A DNA stretch of 64,000 nt from Uranotaenia lowii (lineage: Eukaryota; Arthropoda; Insecta; Diptera; Culicidae): positions 24,558,011 to 24,622,010 of the forward strand of contig NC_073691.1 of the NCBI RefSeq assembly GCF_029784155.1, given 5' to 3'. Positions 23,592 through 35,863 of this stretch are shown here, piece by piece. The translations under genes were made by a program, and so were the position numbers. A model generated the notes under the pieces. It was not told where the DNA came from and did not search any database. It saw only the letters and a program-made list of their open reading frames with translations. Positions within the stretch are counted from its first letter, which is position 1; each line of letters opens with the position of its first letter.

Positions 23592-24231
23592 ATTACCCTA
23601 ATCCGCTTTTGAGTGTCAATGTGACACTATTGGAAGTTTGGCGGCTTGTAACTCTATTCGGGTGCTTTCAAATAAAAAAAAATCTTTGGGGACCTTCTAC
23701 GAATTCATAAAATTTTTCATTTTGCATCATTACTTTTTTATGAACGCACCCTGAGAGCCCAAGGAAAAAAAAGAACTCCTTATTCAGACCTTGAGTGTCA
23801 ATTTGACACTCCTCGCTTAAAACCGTTATATCTCTCTAGTTTCTCAGCCGATTTTTATAAAATCTATAGTTTTGGAAACCTTAATCTTTTTTTTTATTCT
23901 GTGTGCAACGTATTGTTTCTAACTTCTGCTTTTTTGGATACTAAGTAAAATTTGTTTCGAGTATTCCGTAACTGATCTACAGTCTTTTTTCCGAAGCATG
24001 TTTTTTTTGGATTTTATTTCTTATACTTTGAATAACGGAAAACTTAATTGTTACAGCTGAATATTCTCTGAGAAACATAATTGATTTTCATTACGAAGTT
24101 TTCAAAACTATAAATTTGGTAAAAATCGATTGGAAACAAGAGAGATATTTATATTGCTTTTAGTCAGGAGTGTCAATTTGACACTACAGGAACTGCATCT
24201 TGCCAAAATTTCGGGGACGGATGAGGGTTAA
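23592..24231 (+). repeat. palindrome-bearing dispersed repeat, copy 1
   Basis: A 640-bp unit starting TTACCCTAATCCGC and ending CGGATGAGGGTTAA (related inverted ends). It carries the palindrome GTGTCAATTTGACAC or a variant at about 23615, 23805 and 24170. An inverted copy is at 35864-36664, and a degraded fragment occurs near 47560-47790. Probably a MITE. Target duplication unclear. Confidence 0.7.
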
Positions 24232-24617
24232 CATGGTAAAACAGATTGATTGGATTTTAAAAAGTATTCAAAAACCGTTAATAAAGGAAGAAGACTTCAA
24301 AAAACTTGGTGGTCTTTTACAGTTAAGTACTTGATCTTATAGGAGGTTTCATAAAAACGAACCACTTGTTTTCGTCTTTTCACAATCTCTTTGATTCTTC
24401 TCTTTTTACATGCACTGGAATCATCTTGCTCAAACAACTCAATACATTAATTGCCGCAAGGAAAACTTAACCAAGAAACACCGAAATAGGTCATTCTCTA
24501 TCTCAGAAAACACTGGACCAAATTTTATAAATTAAGTTTCTTTGAGCTACCGAAAGTTGGGTGATTAATTTTGTAGAATAAATATTCATTGTTGAATTAG
24601 TTGCTTCTAAATTAAGG

Positions 24618-24950
24618 TTGTCAGTTCCCCGGTTTTATTCCGGTTTGCTCAAATATTTAATAAAAAAATTTGGGACAGTCTGGCCCGAACCGGTTGCCCA
24701 GATTTTATAGAAAGAAAAGCCCGGAATTTGCCAGAAATTAATCACTTTATTTGTCAAAATACCAAAATAAATTTATCAAACATTTTTTTTTTTTCATTTT
24801 TTTTTTAACTTGATTTTTGTTGTGTGATTTCTGGGTTTGGACAAAATTTACCCGGCTATAGCCCGGATTTATGGTTGTCAATTTTGAAATCAAATGCTCG
24901 GATTTTGCAAGGTTTTCATATAAAATTTCCCGGATTTGTCACGTGCTGAA
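24618..24950. repeat. CCCGG-rich repeat remnant
   Basis: Several CCCGGA/CCGGTT words (for example ATTCCGG, GCCCGGAATTTG, GCCCGGATTTA, TTCCCGGATTTG) in both orientations over 330 bp suggest an old element with subterminal repeats. No clear ends. Confidence 0.3.
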
Positions 24951-25518
24951 AAAAATCTGGCATGGATTTGAATGCATGGATGGAGATTGTTGATTTTTTT
25001 AAGCGAAGTTACCTGGAGATGTAATGATTACATCTGCAAATGATTTGTGATGTTCTTTCAAGTGGGTTTGAGATAGCATCCAATGAACAAATTTTTCGAT
25101 TTTAACTCTTGGGCAACACGTGCGCCATGTAATACATACTATGAACCTTCCTTTTTTCGAATCAAGGCTATTTCTAATAACGTTTTCTGTTTTCTGAAGC
25201 TTGACTTTCAAATTTACACAAAATTTTGAAATTAGTCGTATTTATAACAAATTTAGCCGATTGTCCTTCTCCGGCTCAAAAACAATCATCATTTTATCAC
25301 TCTACCACCTTTTTTTGCGTAATGGCACGTTTCCAGATCCAACTTTGAAAGAGTATAAACTATGTGGGACCAATTGAAATGCTTTCCAGAGAAAAAAGTC
25401 GCATTTGGAGGCACCCTTTTTTGTATTTTTAGCCATTCATCGTGTCAATAGTTATGAAAGACTGAGCAATTTGCTGATTCCACAGATTGTTAGCCGCCTC
25501 AAGTACCTTAAACAAGTA

Positions 25519-26434
25519 TGGGAGAGTGGGGAATCATGGGCCACTTTTTTTCGTTGTTCCATAACTTCTTTATTATAAAAGATAAAATTAAAATAAAAAA
25601 TGGTATGGTTTTATACATTTTCAAGGTATCATAAGGTATTTTTTTAAATTTTTTAATAAGTTATTTTCTCCAAATTCTGACTGTTTGAAAAAAAAAACCA
25701 ATATTTTTTGGATTTTGAAAAATGGTGGGGAATCGTGGGCCACCAAATCCAAATTGACCAAATAACATGCAAAGTTTATGAGTTGACCCAAAACTGTGAT
25801 TTCGTAATTCATTTCGTTATTTTAAAGCAATTTCGGATGATGAAATAAAAAAGAGAGCTGTGTATAATCGCATAGATTCCAAAACCTGGATCGCGAACGT
25901 TTTGGCAAAATTTCTTAGATAGGATGGACAAAATATTTTTCATTTCTCTTCATTTGGCATAAGAAAACTATTCAGATAGGAAAAACGTATTTTAAGTTCT
26001 GAATGTGTATAAAAACATAAAAATATAGGTGATTCAAGATGTGTGACCCACGATTCCCCACAAGCTATGATTTGCAAATTGGTTGCGTTTGTGTGACTTA
26101 TTGATGTTTCATCAAAAATTCCTTTTCCACGTGAAAGATTATGACAAAACTAAGATCATAAGCGTATGAGCATATTTTTGTTATGCACTTTAGGTTCCTC
26201 ATCCATGAAATTAGCGGGTGTTTTTTTAATTATGTAAGAAAATTTTTCTAACTTTTTTTAGCTTGATAAATAAAAGAAGCATATGATGCGTATTCCAGTC
26301 AACAACATATAGGAATACATGCTCACGCAAAGCGACGACTATGACAGTTGGTTTGAGACTTTTATCTCAACACACATCTGAGATATTAAAAGTGGCCCAC
26401 GTTTCCCCATGGCCCACGATACCCCACTCTCCCC
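25519..26434. mobile_element. Tc1/mariner-type MITE with GGGGAGAGTGGGG ends
   Basis: The left end TGGGAGAGTGGGGAATCATG and right end CCCCACTCTCCCC are inverted repeats flanked by TA on each side (25517-25518, 26435-26436). The word GTGGGGAATCRTGGGCCAC recurs inside near 25730 (same orientation) and, inverted, near 26045 and 26395. The element is 916 bp with no transposase. The TA duplication suggests a Tc1/mariner-type source. Confidence 0.72.
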
Positions 26435-26972
26435 TACTTTAAACTTTATTTTCTCCGAAATTCAACAACGATAATTCCTATGTTTCACGTTTTCTAATAC
26501 CTACGCTAAGTATCTTTCACTTTCTCTACTAGAAACAAATTTATTCTGCTTTTTGTTTTCATTAACATGCATATTTAGTCGTAATAAAGTGAGCGCAATA
26601 AGCGCCTTTAAGTATGCAAACAATAATTAATATATACACACTTTAGGTAATATGCTTAAAAGCGCACAAATCTCAAATAATGATTGTAAAGGAAATGTAA
26701 GCGTCAATAAAAAAAAGAAAACTGGAAATAGATTGTTTTATAACGTTTTTGTGGTTGTTCAGCATCAGCAACATCTAAATACTGCTACCTCTTTGAATAA
26801 TCCAACTTTTGCATAACCTCAACAAATGGACAGTATTTGATTGAATTGAAATATCTCTGAATATTACAGTAGTACGAAATATGTACATCCTTTAACTTTT
26901 GTTTTGCATACCTTCAGAGCGCAAAGCTTGATAATTAAATGGATCTTGTATCAATGTGATGGCTGGGAGCTC

Positions 26973-27759
26973 TAGGGTTACCATATCCTTCAACTCCAAA
27001 AAGAGTACGTTGAAATCATGTTTCAAAATATTTTGAAGAAACTGGGAAACCAGAAACCAGGGAGAAACCAGGAAATTTAAGGTCATTCAAAAAACGACAA
27101 TTAGTTTCTAGCTATGTGACTTACCTGGCAACTATGACTTTTAAAAAAATACTTTTAAAAATTGAAAGTTATCGTCTTTACTTTTTGTTCATTTTCTCTT
27201 GCAGATTTTTAGTGAAAAGTCAAAGGGTTGTTGGATTATTCGAAGAGATAGAGATCAGAACACCGCAAACATGAGAAAATGATGCAGTTCAAATTGCTGT
27301 TGTGCTCTTTGTCAACTGTTTGGGCGTTAATTGAATATTCAAAGGCGCTGATTGCCTGCAATGTTTATTGCGACGCCTAGGAGAACTTTTCTCAAAAGCG
27401 ATTTTAAAACTTTCGAAGTTGTTGTATTTTACTAATAGTAAAGTACTGCTGAAGAAATTTTATTTTTTAATCGATTTGTGATGCTTTCTATTTAAATTCA
27501 TCGTTTGGAAAACTCAACAAAGTAGAGAAACCTGGAGTACCGTCCCATGAATGCAGAAAGTGTGCATTTTATTCGGACTTCTTGTACATATAGAAACACA
27601 AACTTAAGAACTGGAAGAAATAAGTTCGTTTCTCTGATAAAATGTCTTTCAATAAAAAAAAGAGTACAAACCGCAAGATTTCATAAAAAGAAGAGTACGC
27701 TCATTTCTCGATCAAAAAAGAGTACATGTACTCTTAAAAGAGTACGTATGGTAACCCTA
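26973..27759. mobile_element. hAT-type MITE, TAGGGTTACC family
   Basis: A 787-bp element. Its ends TAGGGTTACCATA and TATGGTAACCCTA are inverted and sit between perfect 8-bp repeats GGGAGCTC (26965-26972, 27760-27767). AAAAAGAGTAC-type words occur near 26997, 27658, 27692, 27716 and 27736, resembling transposase-binding subterminal repeats. No transposase. A separate end of the same family lies at about 28296-28348. Confidence 0.88.
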
Positions 27760-27794
27760 GGGAGCTCAGAAAACCGGAGTTATATCGTTTCTCC

Positions 27795-28277
27795 TAGTGA
27801 ACCTTCATATAAGAGAAGCGACATCTGATCCCTCTTAAAATGAAATATGTGGCAACATCGCCGAAATCTTGGACAAAAAAATTCCCAGCACTGTTTTCTG
27901 GCTCAATGTTCAAGCTCTAAAGTGAACGCTCCTTCAATCCAACAAAACAACATTGAACTTGATGCCCGAATGATCGTGATAAACGGTATGAATGACTTGA
28001 ATTTCGTTAATAATCAGTTAGCTTTCTAACTAGAAACATGATTCACCAAAGCATTAAAAAAAATTGCACCTAATCATAAATTCATATGACCAGCTAAAAA
28101 CTTATCTGTTTGAACTATAACAACAATCGCAATACCTTCCTTGGTTGAGTTTTCAATAAGAAAGGTAAAAGCTCTGCGACAAAATGCTCGGATCGATTGG
28201 AATCAATTTTGACAGTTCTTTTGCTCGATTGGAATTTTGTGTTTCAGATGTCACTTCTCTTATATACAGGTTCACTA
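27795..28277. mobile_element. hAT-type MITE, family TAGTGAACC, copy B
   Basis: A 483-bp element with long inverted ends (TAGTGAACCTTCATATAAGA and its complement at the right). It is flanked by perfect 8-bp repeats GTTTCTCC (27787-27794, 28278-28285) and is homologous along its length to copy A at 12971-13454, with no shared flanking sequence. It can be read as a young insertion, because the two ends still match each other well. Confidence 0.9.
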
Positions 28278-28295
28278 GTTTCTCCTGACTTTTTA

Positions 28296-28348
28296 GGGTA
28301 AAAGATCTCAATGTACTCTTTTTGGTGTTGGGAGATCTGGTAACCCTA
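28296..28348. repeat. orphan end of the TAGGGTTACC element family
   Basis: The reverse complement reads TAGGGTTACCAGATCTCCCA, then ACACCAAAAAGAGTAC, which matches the left end of the 26973 element. No partner end with a matching duplication was found. Confidence 0.55.
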
Positions 28349-28899
28349 AGCTAAGTCGGTCCCTTTTTGTAGTTCAGTTTTTGTGTTGAATTCGAGCACC
28401 TTGCAAACATTTTCGAACGTAAATTATTTGTGGGTGTATAATAAATCAATTGTGAAAAAAAGTGATTAGTTTGAAGGTTCTGTTGCGGAAAAAATGACAA
28501 ATTTATACAATATCGGAAGAAACCATCATCTAATGAAAATTGCTACAAAGTGTTAGAAAATTTGAGGTTAGAAAGCAATTCGGATCTGTTTAGTTTTAGT
28601 TGGTCAATTTCCTCGTGGATTTTCGTGCACCTCGCCGAATTTGTGATAATTTATCGAAATCGCGACCGAAAACATTGTTCCAATATATCTTCCGGTAAAA
28701 CAATGCTTGTAAATATGGCGTCTCATACTTACATATTTTGAACCAGACTGGTTTCACAAAAAAAAAACAATGGAGGCAAATCGGTGTTTCATGTGTGAAT
28801 CTTGAAAATCCTTACCTGAGAATATTCGCAATGAGTCTGAGCGCCATGTAAACAACATTTTAACTATTCGGATACCTTATTCACTGTTTAAACCAAATT

Positions 28900-29290
28900 A
28901 AGAAGTGCGCGGCCATTGGTACACCAACACTTTTTACAAATTCGCGTTTTTTTGTGACGTTAGAATGAAAAAAAACTATCGCTTTAAAATTTTCCCTTAA
29001 AGGATGTATGTCAGTGCCTTTTTTTTCTGAAGCGCACAAAAAACCATTTTTGTACGGCACAGAGAACATTCATCATAGCTTAAATGCGCGGCCATTGATG
29101 CCTTCACGGTACTAGACATCAAATTTTTCAATTCATTCTCCTTGTTTATCTCCAGGTCGCTAAAGAGATTTTTAGGCTCTTCATTACGATTTTTTTTAAA
29201 TATCTCCCTAAAAGCATTCCAAATATTTTTCGCGCCATTTACCCACCGTAATTTGTTTATTTTACCGGTGGGCAGCTTTTCTACCTTGAA
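28900..29290 (-). other. unidentified coding-like segment
   Basis: The minus-strand frame from about 29290 reads INKLRWVNGAKNIWNAFREI then FKKNRNEEPKNLFSDLEINK. It continues to YDECSLCRTKMVFCALQKK before a frameshift in an A run near 29022, after which ADIHP-type text and KREFVKSVGVPMAAHFL follow. The phrase MAAHLS / MAAHFL appears twice about 170 bp apart, so there is a short internal duplication. It looks like real protein sequence, broken, but I cannot name the family. Confidence 0.35.
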
Positions 29291-29469
29291 GCAATTAAAT
29301 CAGGCCTATTTATAAGTCTGCCTAGATTAACCAGGCAGAAAAATTTGATTTTTTTTTATTAATTTCTCTATTCATATTTTCGGGTTGAACTTGAAAAAAC
29401 CTCTCACATTCCTCTCATTTCATGGAGTCGATCATCTTCACTTTGGTTCAAATTTTAGCTAACTATTGG

Positions 29470-30026
29470 ATCCTCCAGGATTTCTTAAACGGTGAATTTT
29501 GGTCAAATAGTTGATTTCCAGGAAACTCCTTTCAAATTCTGATTTCTTTTTTATTTGTTTGAAGGGATAAGGAAGATTATTCCATTTACAATACCTCGGA
29601 CGAAAAAGGATCGACCGTAATATGAGAGCTATGTGGGGGTATTAAAATGCTTCTAGTTCGTGAATTCTGAGAGAAGTGAGCAAACTTTTTAAATGTACTG
29701 TGGCTTTTCGGAAATAAGAATTCGTTGCTTACCATGCAAGATCTATACTTATAGAAATTATCGAAGGAGCAACCAATGAGCAGCTTTTGTAGATGAGAAA
29801 CTCGAGAATAACGTGATAAATTGAATACATACCGCACACAGGAGTTAAGGGCTACTCTTAATTTATTAACTGATCTTTCGAGAGCATTTGAATAAACATA
29901 AACAAAGGATATCTAGACATTATGTCTTGAAAAGTTTAATTTTATATATACATCCAGATGGTTTGTTGTTAAGTTTAGTCTTTTAATCCCACCATAAATT
30001 TTACAACATTGGGCATTAACATGTCG
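29470..30026 (-). pseudogene. C-terminal half of a LINE reverse transcriptase
   Basis: Minus-strand text reads NCCVRYVFNLSRYSRVSHLQ-like sequence, KLLIGCSFDNFYKYRSCM, RTRSILIPPHSS and SFFVRGIVNG, the usual end of Jockey-like ORF2 proteins. The upstream part of the same protein resumes at 33215-33440, beyond the hAT-type element at 30035-33206. Frameshifts are present, so it is not functional. Confidence 0.72.
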
Positions 30027-30034
30027 GTTCCAGG

Positions 30035-33000
30035 CAGAGTTGCAAGATTTCAGATAATCATTTTAAATTGATACTCACCGTGATGAGTATCAATTAAGCA
30101 GCACAATGAATTTCGTAGTGATGCTCAAAGCTTTCGATGTCAAACGAAATTCACTGAGCATCACATCTAGAAAAAAAATCAGAAATCCAGAATCCCATTA
30201 GAGAAATCTTAAGCTATATTCCCCACTTTTTCCCCTACTATTTTTGACGACAGTTAAATTTGTAACGAATCTATGGAATATTTGAATGTATCATATAATG
30301 TGAAAAGCTTTTCACACTAGCGACACGCCAAGTTAAACGACTCCAAACGCTTTGATATAAAAAAAATAAGAGCGCTTTAATGATTGGAGTTTATTGAAAC
30401 TTTTTAATAACGGAAGTGTTAAAGCTCGTGGTACCTATATGTTTTAAAAAGTGTCTATATACACAACACACTACCTTATAAATGTTGAGAAAAACACTTT
30501 AATTTTATAATATTATTTGCAGATACGGCGCTTTGGTACTAAACAATTTATAACATAATTTCATAGTCAAGACGACTTAAATAAAAAAAAATATAAAATT
30601 CAGTCGTTGACATTTTGTTGGTTTTCAAAATTAAAAGCAACAACATAATATGGGATTAAAAGCAACATTTCTAATCGATTTTCTGGCTATTTGAAATGAG
30701 TAAAATATGCTTAGTTAGCTAAGCATAGAATACATTAATAGAAAAACGATATTTGTTTTAACTCTCAAGGGCTGAAATTTTACAAAAAAAAGGTCTAAAC
30801 TCATATTTTTTTAGGTTTTTTTTTATTTTCTCGGCTGTTGAACTATAATATGATCACAGTCATCAAATTTCATGCGGTCCCTTCTTCAGAGCATGTTGTG
30901 TACGAGTGAAGGATATCTAAATTTGGAAATATTAATAAAGATCATGTATTCTAACAAATATGCATCTATACATTCAGAATTAAAACCTTCTTTTTTATAT
31001 CAACTAAATAAAAAAATAGAAGCCGTGATGTCAGTGATCAGCAGACCTTTGTTTCAACTTTTATTTAAATCTCTTTTCTTCAAACGATCTTTTTTTAAAC
31101 GTCCTTGGTCCTTGACATCCCTTCTCTGTTCCAAACTATTCATTGGTAGTGCAAATTTCTGCCGAATTTTTGACAGTAATAGTCACTTAGAGACTGTAAA
31201 AGATCCGGAACAACCGTAGAGAAAACCAATTTTCGAAACCAATCTTAACATTCCCGATTTCACAAAAACCACATCAAAATGATGTACTAGGCTGTGAATG
31301 ATCAATTAACAGTCTAAACTAGCCATTTTAATAAAATTGAACAGTGTTTTTTCCAAGGGTTTTTTTAAACGTACTCAAGAATCGTTAAAAAAATCCAGCT
31401 ATGATAATTAAAGAACAATTCATTCCTGATGCATGTGTCTTAAAGCGCATAAGATAATAATCAAAAAATTAGAGGTAAGGCCGCTTAACAAAAGAAGCGA
31501 TTTTACAATTACTCCAAATGGTAGTACAATAATATTTGATCAATCTTAATATTCAATGAGACATTATTATTTCTGTCATATTCTTTTTTCTATTTAGAAT
31601 TCTATAAATCTTCTGGAAACGCTCATAATAGAATAAGTGAGTTTATCGGACATTAGATAGGCTGGTATGAACCATATCCTACTTTTTGGTGCAACGATCA
31701 TGTTTTCTACTTCAGAAATTTCCCACAGGGAATTTCAAACATCACGCGAGTCGAGATAATATTTGAAAAAGATCTGTGAGCCGGTGCAAATAAAACCGGC
31801 TTTCCTTCTCTTGAAAAAGAAAATCGTTAAAATGCATAAAAAATCATTAAAATGTCTTTTTAAAATTGAAACAAAAAAGATTAACCGTTAGGATAGAAGC
31901 TACAAACCGCCGCTTTCATTTGAAAGGGAAAATTTTGATATTTCTTTATTACTTTTTATTTGGTTCATAAATGCTTTTCATATGTGGTCGATTCCAGCCG
32001 GTTGCATAAGCTGGGATGCCATGCGTTTTAATTGGAATGGTTTTTCGTTGGTAACAATCTTTTTTTAATTTTTATATTTTAAAATTTAATTTGTTTCGTG
32101 GTTGCCGCTACAAGTAAAAGCAAAGCATAGCTCGAATGCTATAAATAAAATCATAAAACTTTTTTCTGCAAAATTTACAAAAAAAAACTTTCGGTAATTC
32201 AAAGATACTAAATTTGTAAAATTAGGCATGGCGGATCCTTATAATTTTAATTTTGAATTTTAGTGTTTCCCAGCTTAGTTGTCTTTGCGGTACTTTTTGT
32301 GTTAATATTTATAATAATCAAATATTTAGCTATTCATATTTTGCTATATTTTTTATAGTTTCTTGTAATGTAAAGAAGATTTGAGATGTTTTTTTCTGGC
32401 AAGCACATTAAGCCATTGGGGGTTTTTTTTGAAGAATTTTGAGCTTGGGCATTTCAATGGTTTTTTTCCATGATTGCAAAACTTTGCATCAACGTTTTTA
32501 AGAGATTTAAAAGTACATTACTGTAGGAAATACAATTTCATAACTTGCATGTCTTTAATCCTCTGAATACGAGCGAGACTCATCAACATATTTGGTCATA
32601 TAAACTTTTTGCTCATTCTGTAAAACTTTCATTAAACTAAGACATAAATATTATAATCAGATTCTTACAAGTCATGATAATACATAAAAATGTTTTAAAA
32701 TCAAAACTTTCATTCACAATCAACGTTAACGTTTCACACTGAGATTCAAATAGGAAGAACCTCACTCGGTAAAATATTAACTGAACGAGATTTCGCAACT
32801 TTGCTTAAGACATAAATAAAAAAAAACAAATTCTTATCATCAACCTTATTGTACTGAGCTTTTGATAGTATGTTCTCTATAAAAATGTTTAAAAAAAAGT
32901 ATAACTGGCCTTTAACATTCATCAAGTATAACTGACAGTTTTTAAAAAGTCGTGGTATGTTCAGCCTTTTCTGAACTATAAAACTTGTTTCATTGTTCAA

Positions 33001-33206
33001 GATCGTGCACAAATATTATTCCATGGCATCTCTGCCTTCCAAAAAGTAGTTTTTCTGCTCGTGATTCTCAGTCTGAGAAAGCGTTGACATTCAAGACAAG
33101 AACCGTTTGTGATACTCACGATGAGATTACCTAGCATCACACTGAGATTCAAAAAGGGAAAATCTCACTCAAAAAAATCTCAATCTCATGAGATTTCGCA
33201 ACCTTG
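30035..33206. mobile_element. 3.2-kb hAT-type element inserted in a LINE
   Basis: The ends CAGAGTTGCAAGATTTCAG and (inverted) CAAGGTTGCGAAATCTCA match in most positions. Perfect 8-bp repeats GTTCCAGG flank them (30027-30034, 33207-33214). The sequences on both sides are consecutive parts of one reverse transcriptase on the minus strand. Subterminal words such as GAGATTTCGCAAC recur near 32793 and 33190, and a GATACTCACCGTGATGAGTATC hairpin lies near 30075. No transposase could be read, so it is either non-autonomous or badly decayed. Confidence 0.85.
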
Positions 33207-33214
33207 GTTCCAGG

Positions 33215-33440
33215 AGAGATCCTTGTCAAAAATAATACCTAAATTTTCAGCAAAATCGACAAAATTAACTACAGACAGTGCTATTTAGAAAAAGTGGTGG
33301 GTGAATTGAAGGGGTTGGATGTCTTCCAAAGCACTTTCGTTTCAGCGGGATTTATCGGTAAACTGTTTTGTTTAGACCACTCGATAAGCTTAGCAAGATC
33401 ATGATTTAATTTAGTGTTAATGGTTACAAATAAGACTATC
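33215..33440 (-). pseudogene. N-terminal portion of the same split LINE reverse transcriptase
   Basis: Minus-strand text: KLNHDLAKLIEWSKQNSLPI then NPAETKVL, a frameshift, then VDFAENLGIIFDKDLSW just before the insertion point. This order (after YADD, before the C-terminal thumb) fits a LINE ORF2 and continues into 30026-29470. Confidence 0.75.
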
Positions 33441-35863
33441 TGTTTACGAAAAGATTGTATGGATTTTTTTTTCTATTTTCTGCTGATTTCAACTCTCAAC
33501 TTGTAAGTAAATTTTCATTACAAGTAGGTAGTTTATAAATTTTCAAATTTTTTTGGTTAGATTTTCCGATTTCCTAAAACAGAATCATACTGATGCTTGT
33601 CATACTAACTAATCACAGTGCACTATAAAACCATCATTTTATATAAACAATAGCATTCTAGAGCATATCTACGAAAATTTTCAAGAAAAATTGTGGTTTT
33701 TCTCTAAAACTCCTAGTGCACGCTGGAAACTAACTCAAATGAGCTCAAATTTCGCCAGAGTAGGTACTTGCAAATGAATGGGGGTCAAACCCTGTAAGGC
33801 CAAATCAGCGAAATAAGCCGAAAACTAAACTAGTCTAATATATATCCTTCAGATTGACATTCCTTTTTTTCTACCCTTAATAACTTTTTTGTGGTAATTT
33901 GTATCATCTGATAGTCTTGCAAGGAAATGTGTGAAATTACGTCTAAATTGTAGAAACTTTTATAAGACAAATTATGTTCATATAAGTTAGAGACAAAGAA
34001 ATGGATTTGGTATTTTATCTAGAACAAATAATTGAGGGTCGTCTAACGACCCCTTAAAGTTAACCAAATGAGCTGAAATTAGGCATGGTGCTGAAAAATA
34101 CCGTAGAGCCTATGCTGCTGTTTTTTCCCCGGTTCTAGCGTTAGCAATACCTTCGAAGCGATCGTATGTGGTCTAATATTGGGTCAAATTGAGACGAGAA
34201 TTGGACCAAACAAAATAAGATTTAAACCAGTGAAAAAATCTTGATCCATTAAGTGTTAAACGGTTCAGACCTGTGACGATTTGGACCCAAATCTAATCAG
34301 TTAGCGGTTGAAAAAATTTTGAGCTGAAACTGGAACAATGGACCACAGATGTGGTTGCTTTGGTGGGAATTTGGGTCTTAAACGACACGGCTACAGGTAG
34401 TATACTCTTAATAATAATTTTTAAATGTTTCGAAACTGTTGAACTTGGAGGATTTTTATTTATGTCAGACTGGTATTTAAACTCATCAAAATAAGTTTCC
34501 GTTTAGAAATCCTGACGCGAAATTCTATCAACCAAGCTCAAATTTGACCAGTATAGAATGAACTGCTTCAAAATTACTTAGAACAAACATATCAAATCAA
34601 CTTTGTCTCATCAAAAATGCATTTCTTTTTAACGTTACAAGGTCAGTTCTCTGTTACAGAACATTGACCCGCGTTGGCCTACTTTCGTAATGACGAATGC
34701 TTCTGATTATTTCAGTATAGACCTACTCTATGTAATAACCATCATCATCGATGCTTGTTATCGATAATATGCAACAAACTCATCTCTCAGTTTGAATGCT
34801 AGTTATGCTTGATAACTCATTGTTTTATTCAGTGAAACTGATATTTCCGTTCCGGCTACACAGAAGAAGAAGCATGAACTACCCTCGTAGCTTGCGTTCA
34901 AGTTACCTTATTACGTGAACGCCACCCAGCAACGATGGAATGTGTCAACCGTAATCCGATTAGCGTGTCCTGTCCAAGGATCAATCTGCGAATCGCTTTG
35001 ACCGAACCGAGTGGAACATTCCGGATGGCTGTCACGAAATGAAAAAAAAAGCGGAAGAATGTTATGCAAGTCCCCAACTCGTCAACTGTTGACAGTTTTC
35101 CTTAGCCAATGAAAATTCGATGGAAGCGCAGTAGACCGGGTGTGTAGGTCATTGAATTTTTTTTTCGTTTAATATGTCAGTGCCTTCTATGTTAGAGCTC
35201 GCACTCCAAGAAGCAACCACGGAAACTTTCAAAGTGTCTACCGCTAAGGAGGTTGGACCAGGGCCATACGGAATGACGTGAGCTCTCCAACAGGTTATGT
35301 TCAAAATAGGTTCGATGCTTCTAATCTCGTTACGATAAGTGTAAGAAGATGGCAACGTTCGTGCAGTCTACGTTTTATAAATAAAATTTGCATAACTTGT
35401 TGTCAAGTCAAGACGACTGTTGGGTTTATTATGAAATAATTCTTGCTCAATTGCTAATTATTTTGTAGGATTTGTGAAGAGGTGCAAAGGTGGTTTGCAC
35501 GAGCAATCGACCGTTTAATTTACAAGGTGATGGATTACCAGTTACATCGTCTGTTCTAATCCTTAATTTCTTGCGACTATTTTTTTAAATTTTAACAGAA
35601 TATTTGAATTACTGAATACCTACTACCTATTTTAAATATTACAAAAGAACTTACTTTCATGATTCATATACCTATTTTAGAATCAGAGGTTTAAATTTTT
35701 AACTGTTTTTTGGTATTTGATTTCATTAACAAATCGAGATCTTTCGGAAAGATACATTTTTCAACATAAACTTTTGCTTGCCAAAAATGTGGTAGGTACC
35801 TAATTTTTCAAAATAGGTGGTCATCATCACTTTTTAATGGCAAATTACACTATTACATTCTGA
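33441..35863. other. noncoding region, no gene recognised
   Basis: AT-rich. A 35-codon plus-strand frame starting MSVPSMLELALQEATTETF (35174-35278) is too short to support. A GGGTCGT-CTAA-cGACCC hairpin occurs near 34036. Confidence 0.3.

Noticed and set aside
26973..28348. One large element from the left TAGGGTTACC end to the end at 28348
   Set aside because: These two ends resemble each other well, but the flanks do not match (GGGAGCTC versus AGCTAAGT), whereas 26973-27759 has a perfect 8-bp duplication.
35174..35278. A 35-codon frame MSVPSMLELALQEATTETF...
   Set aside because: Too short, poor start context, no homology recognised.
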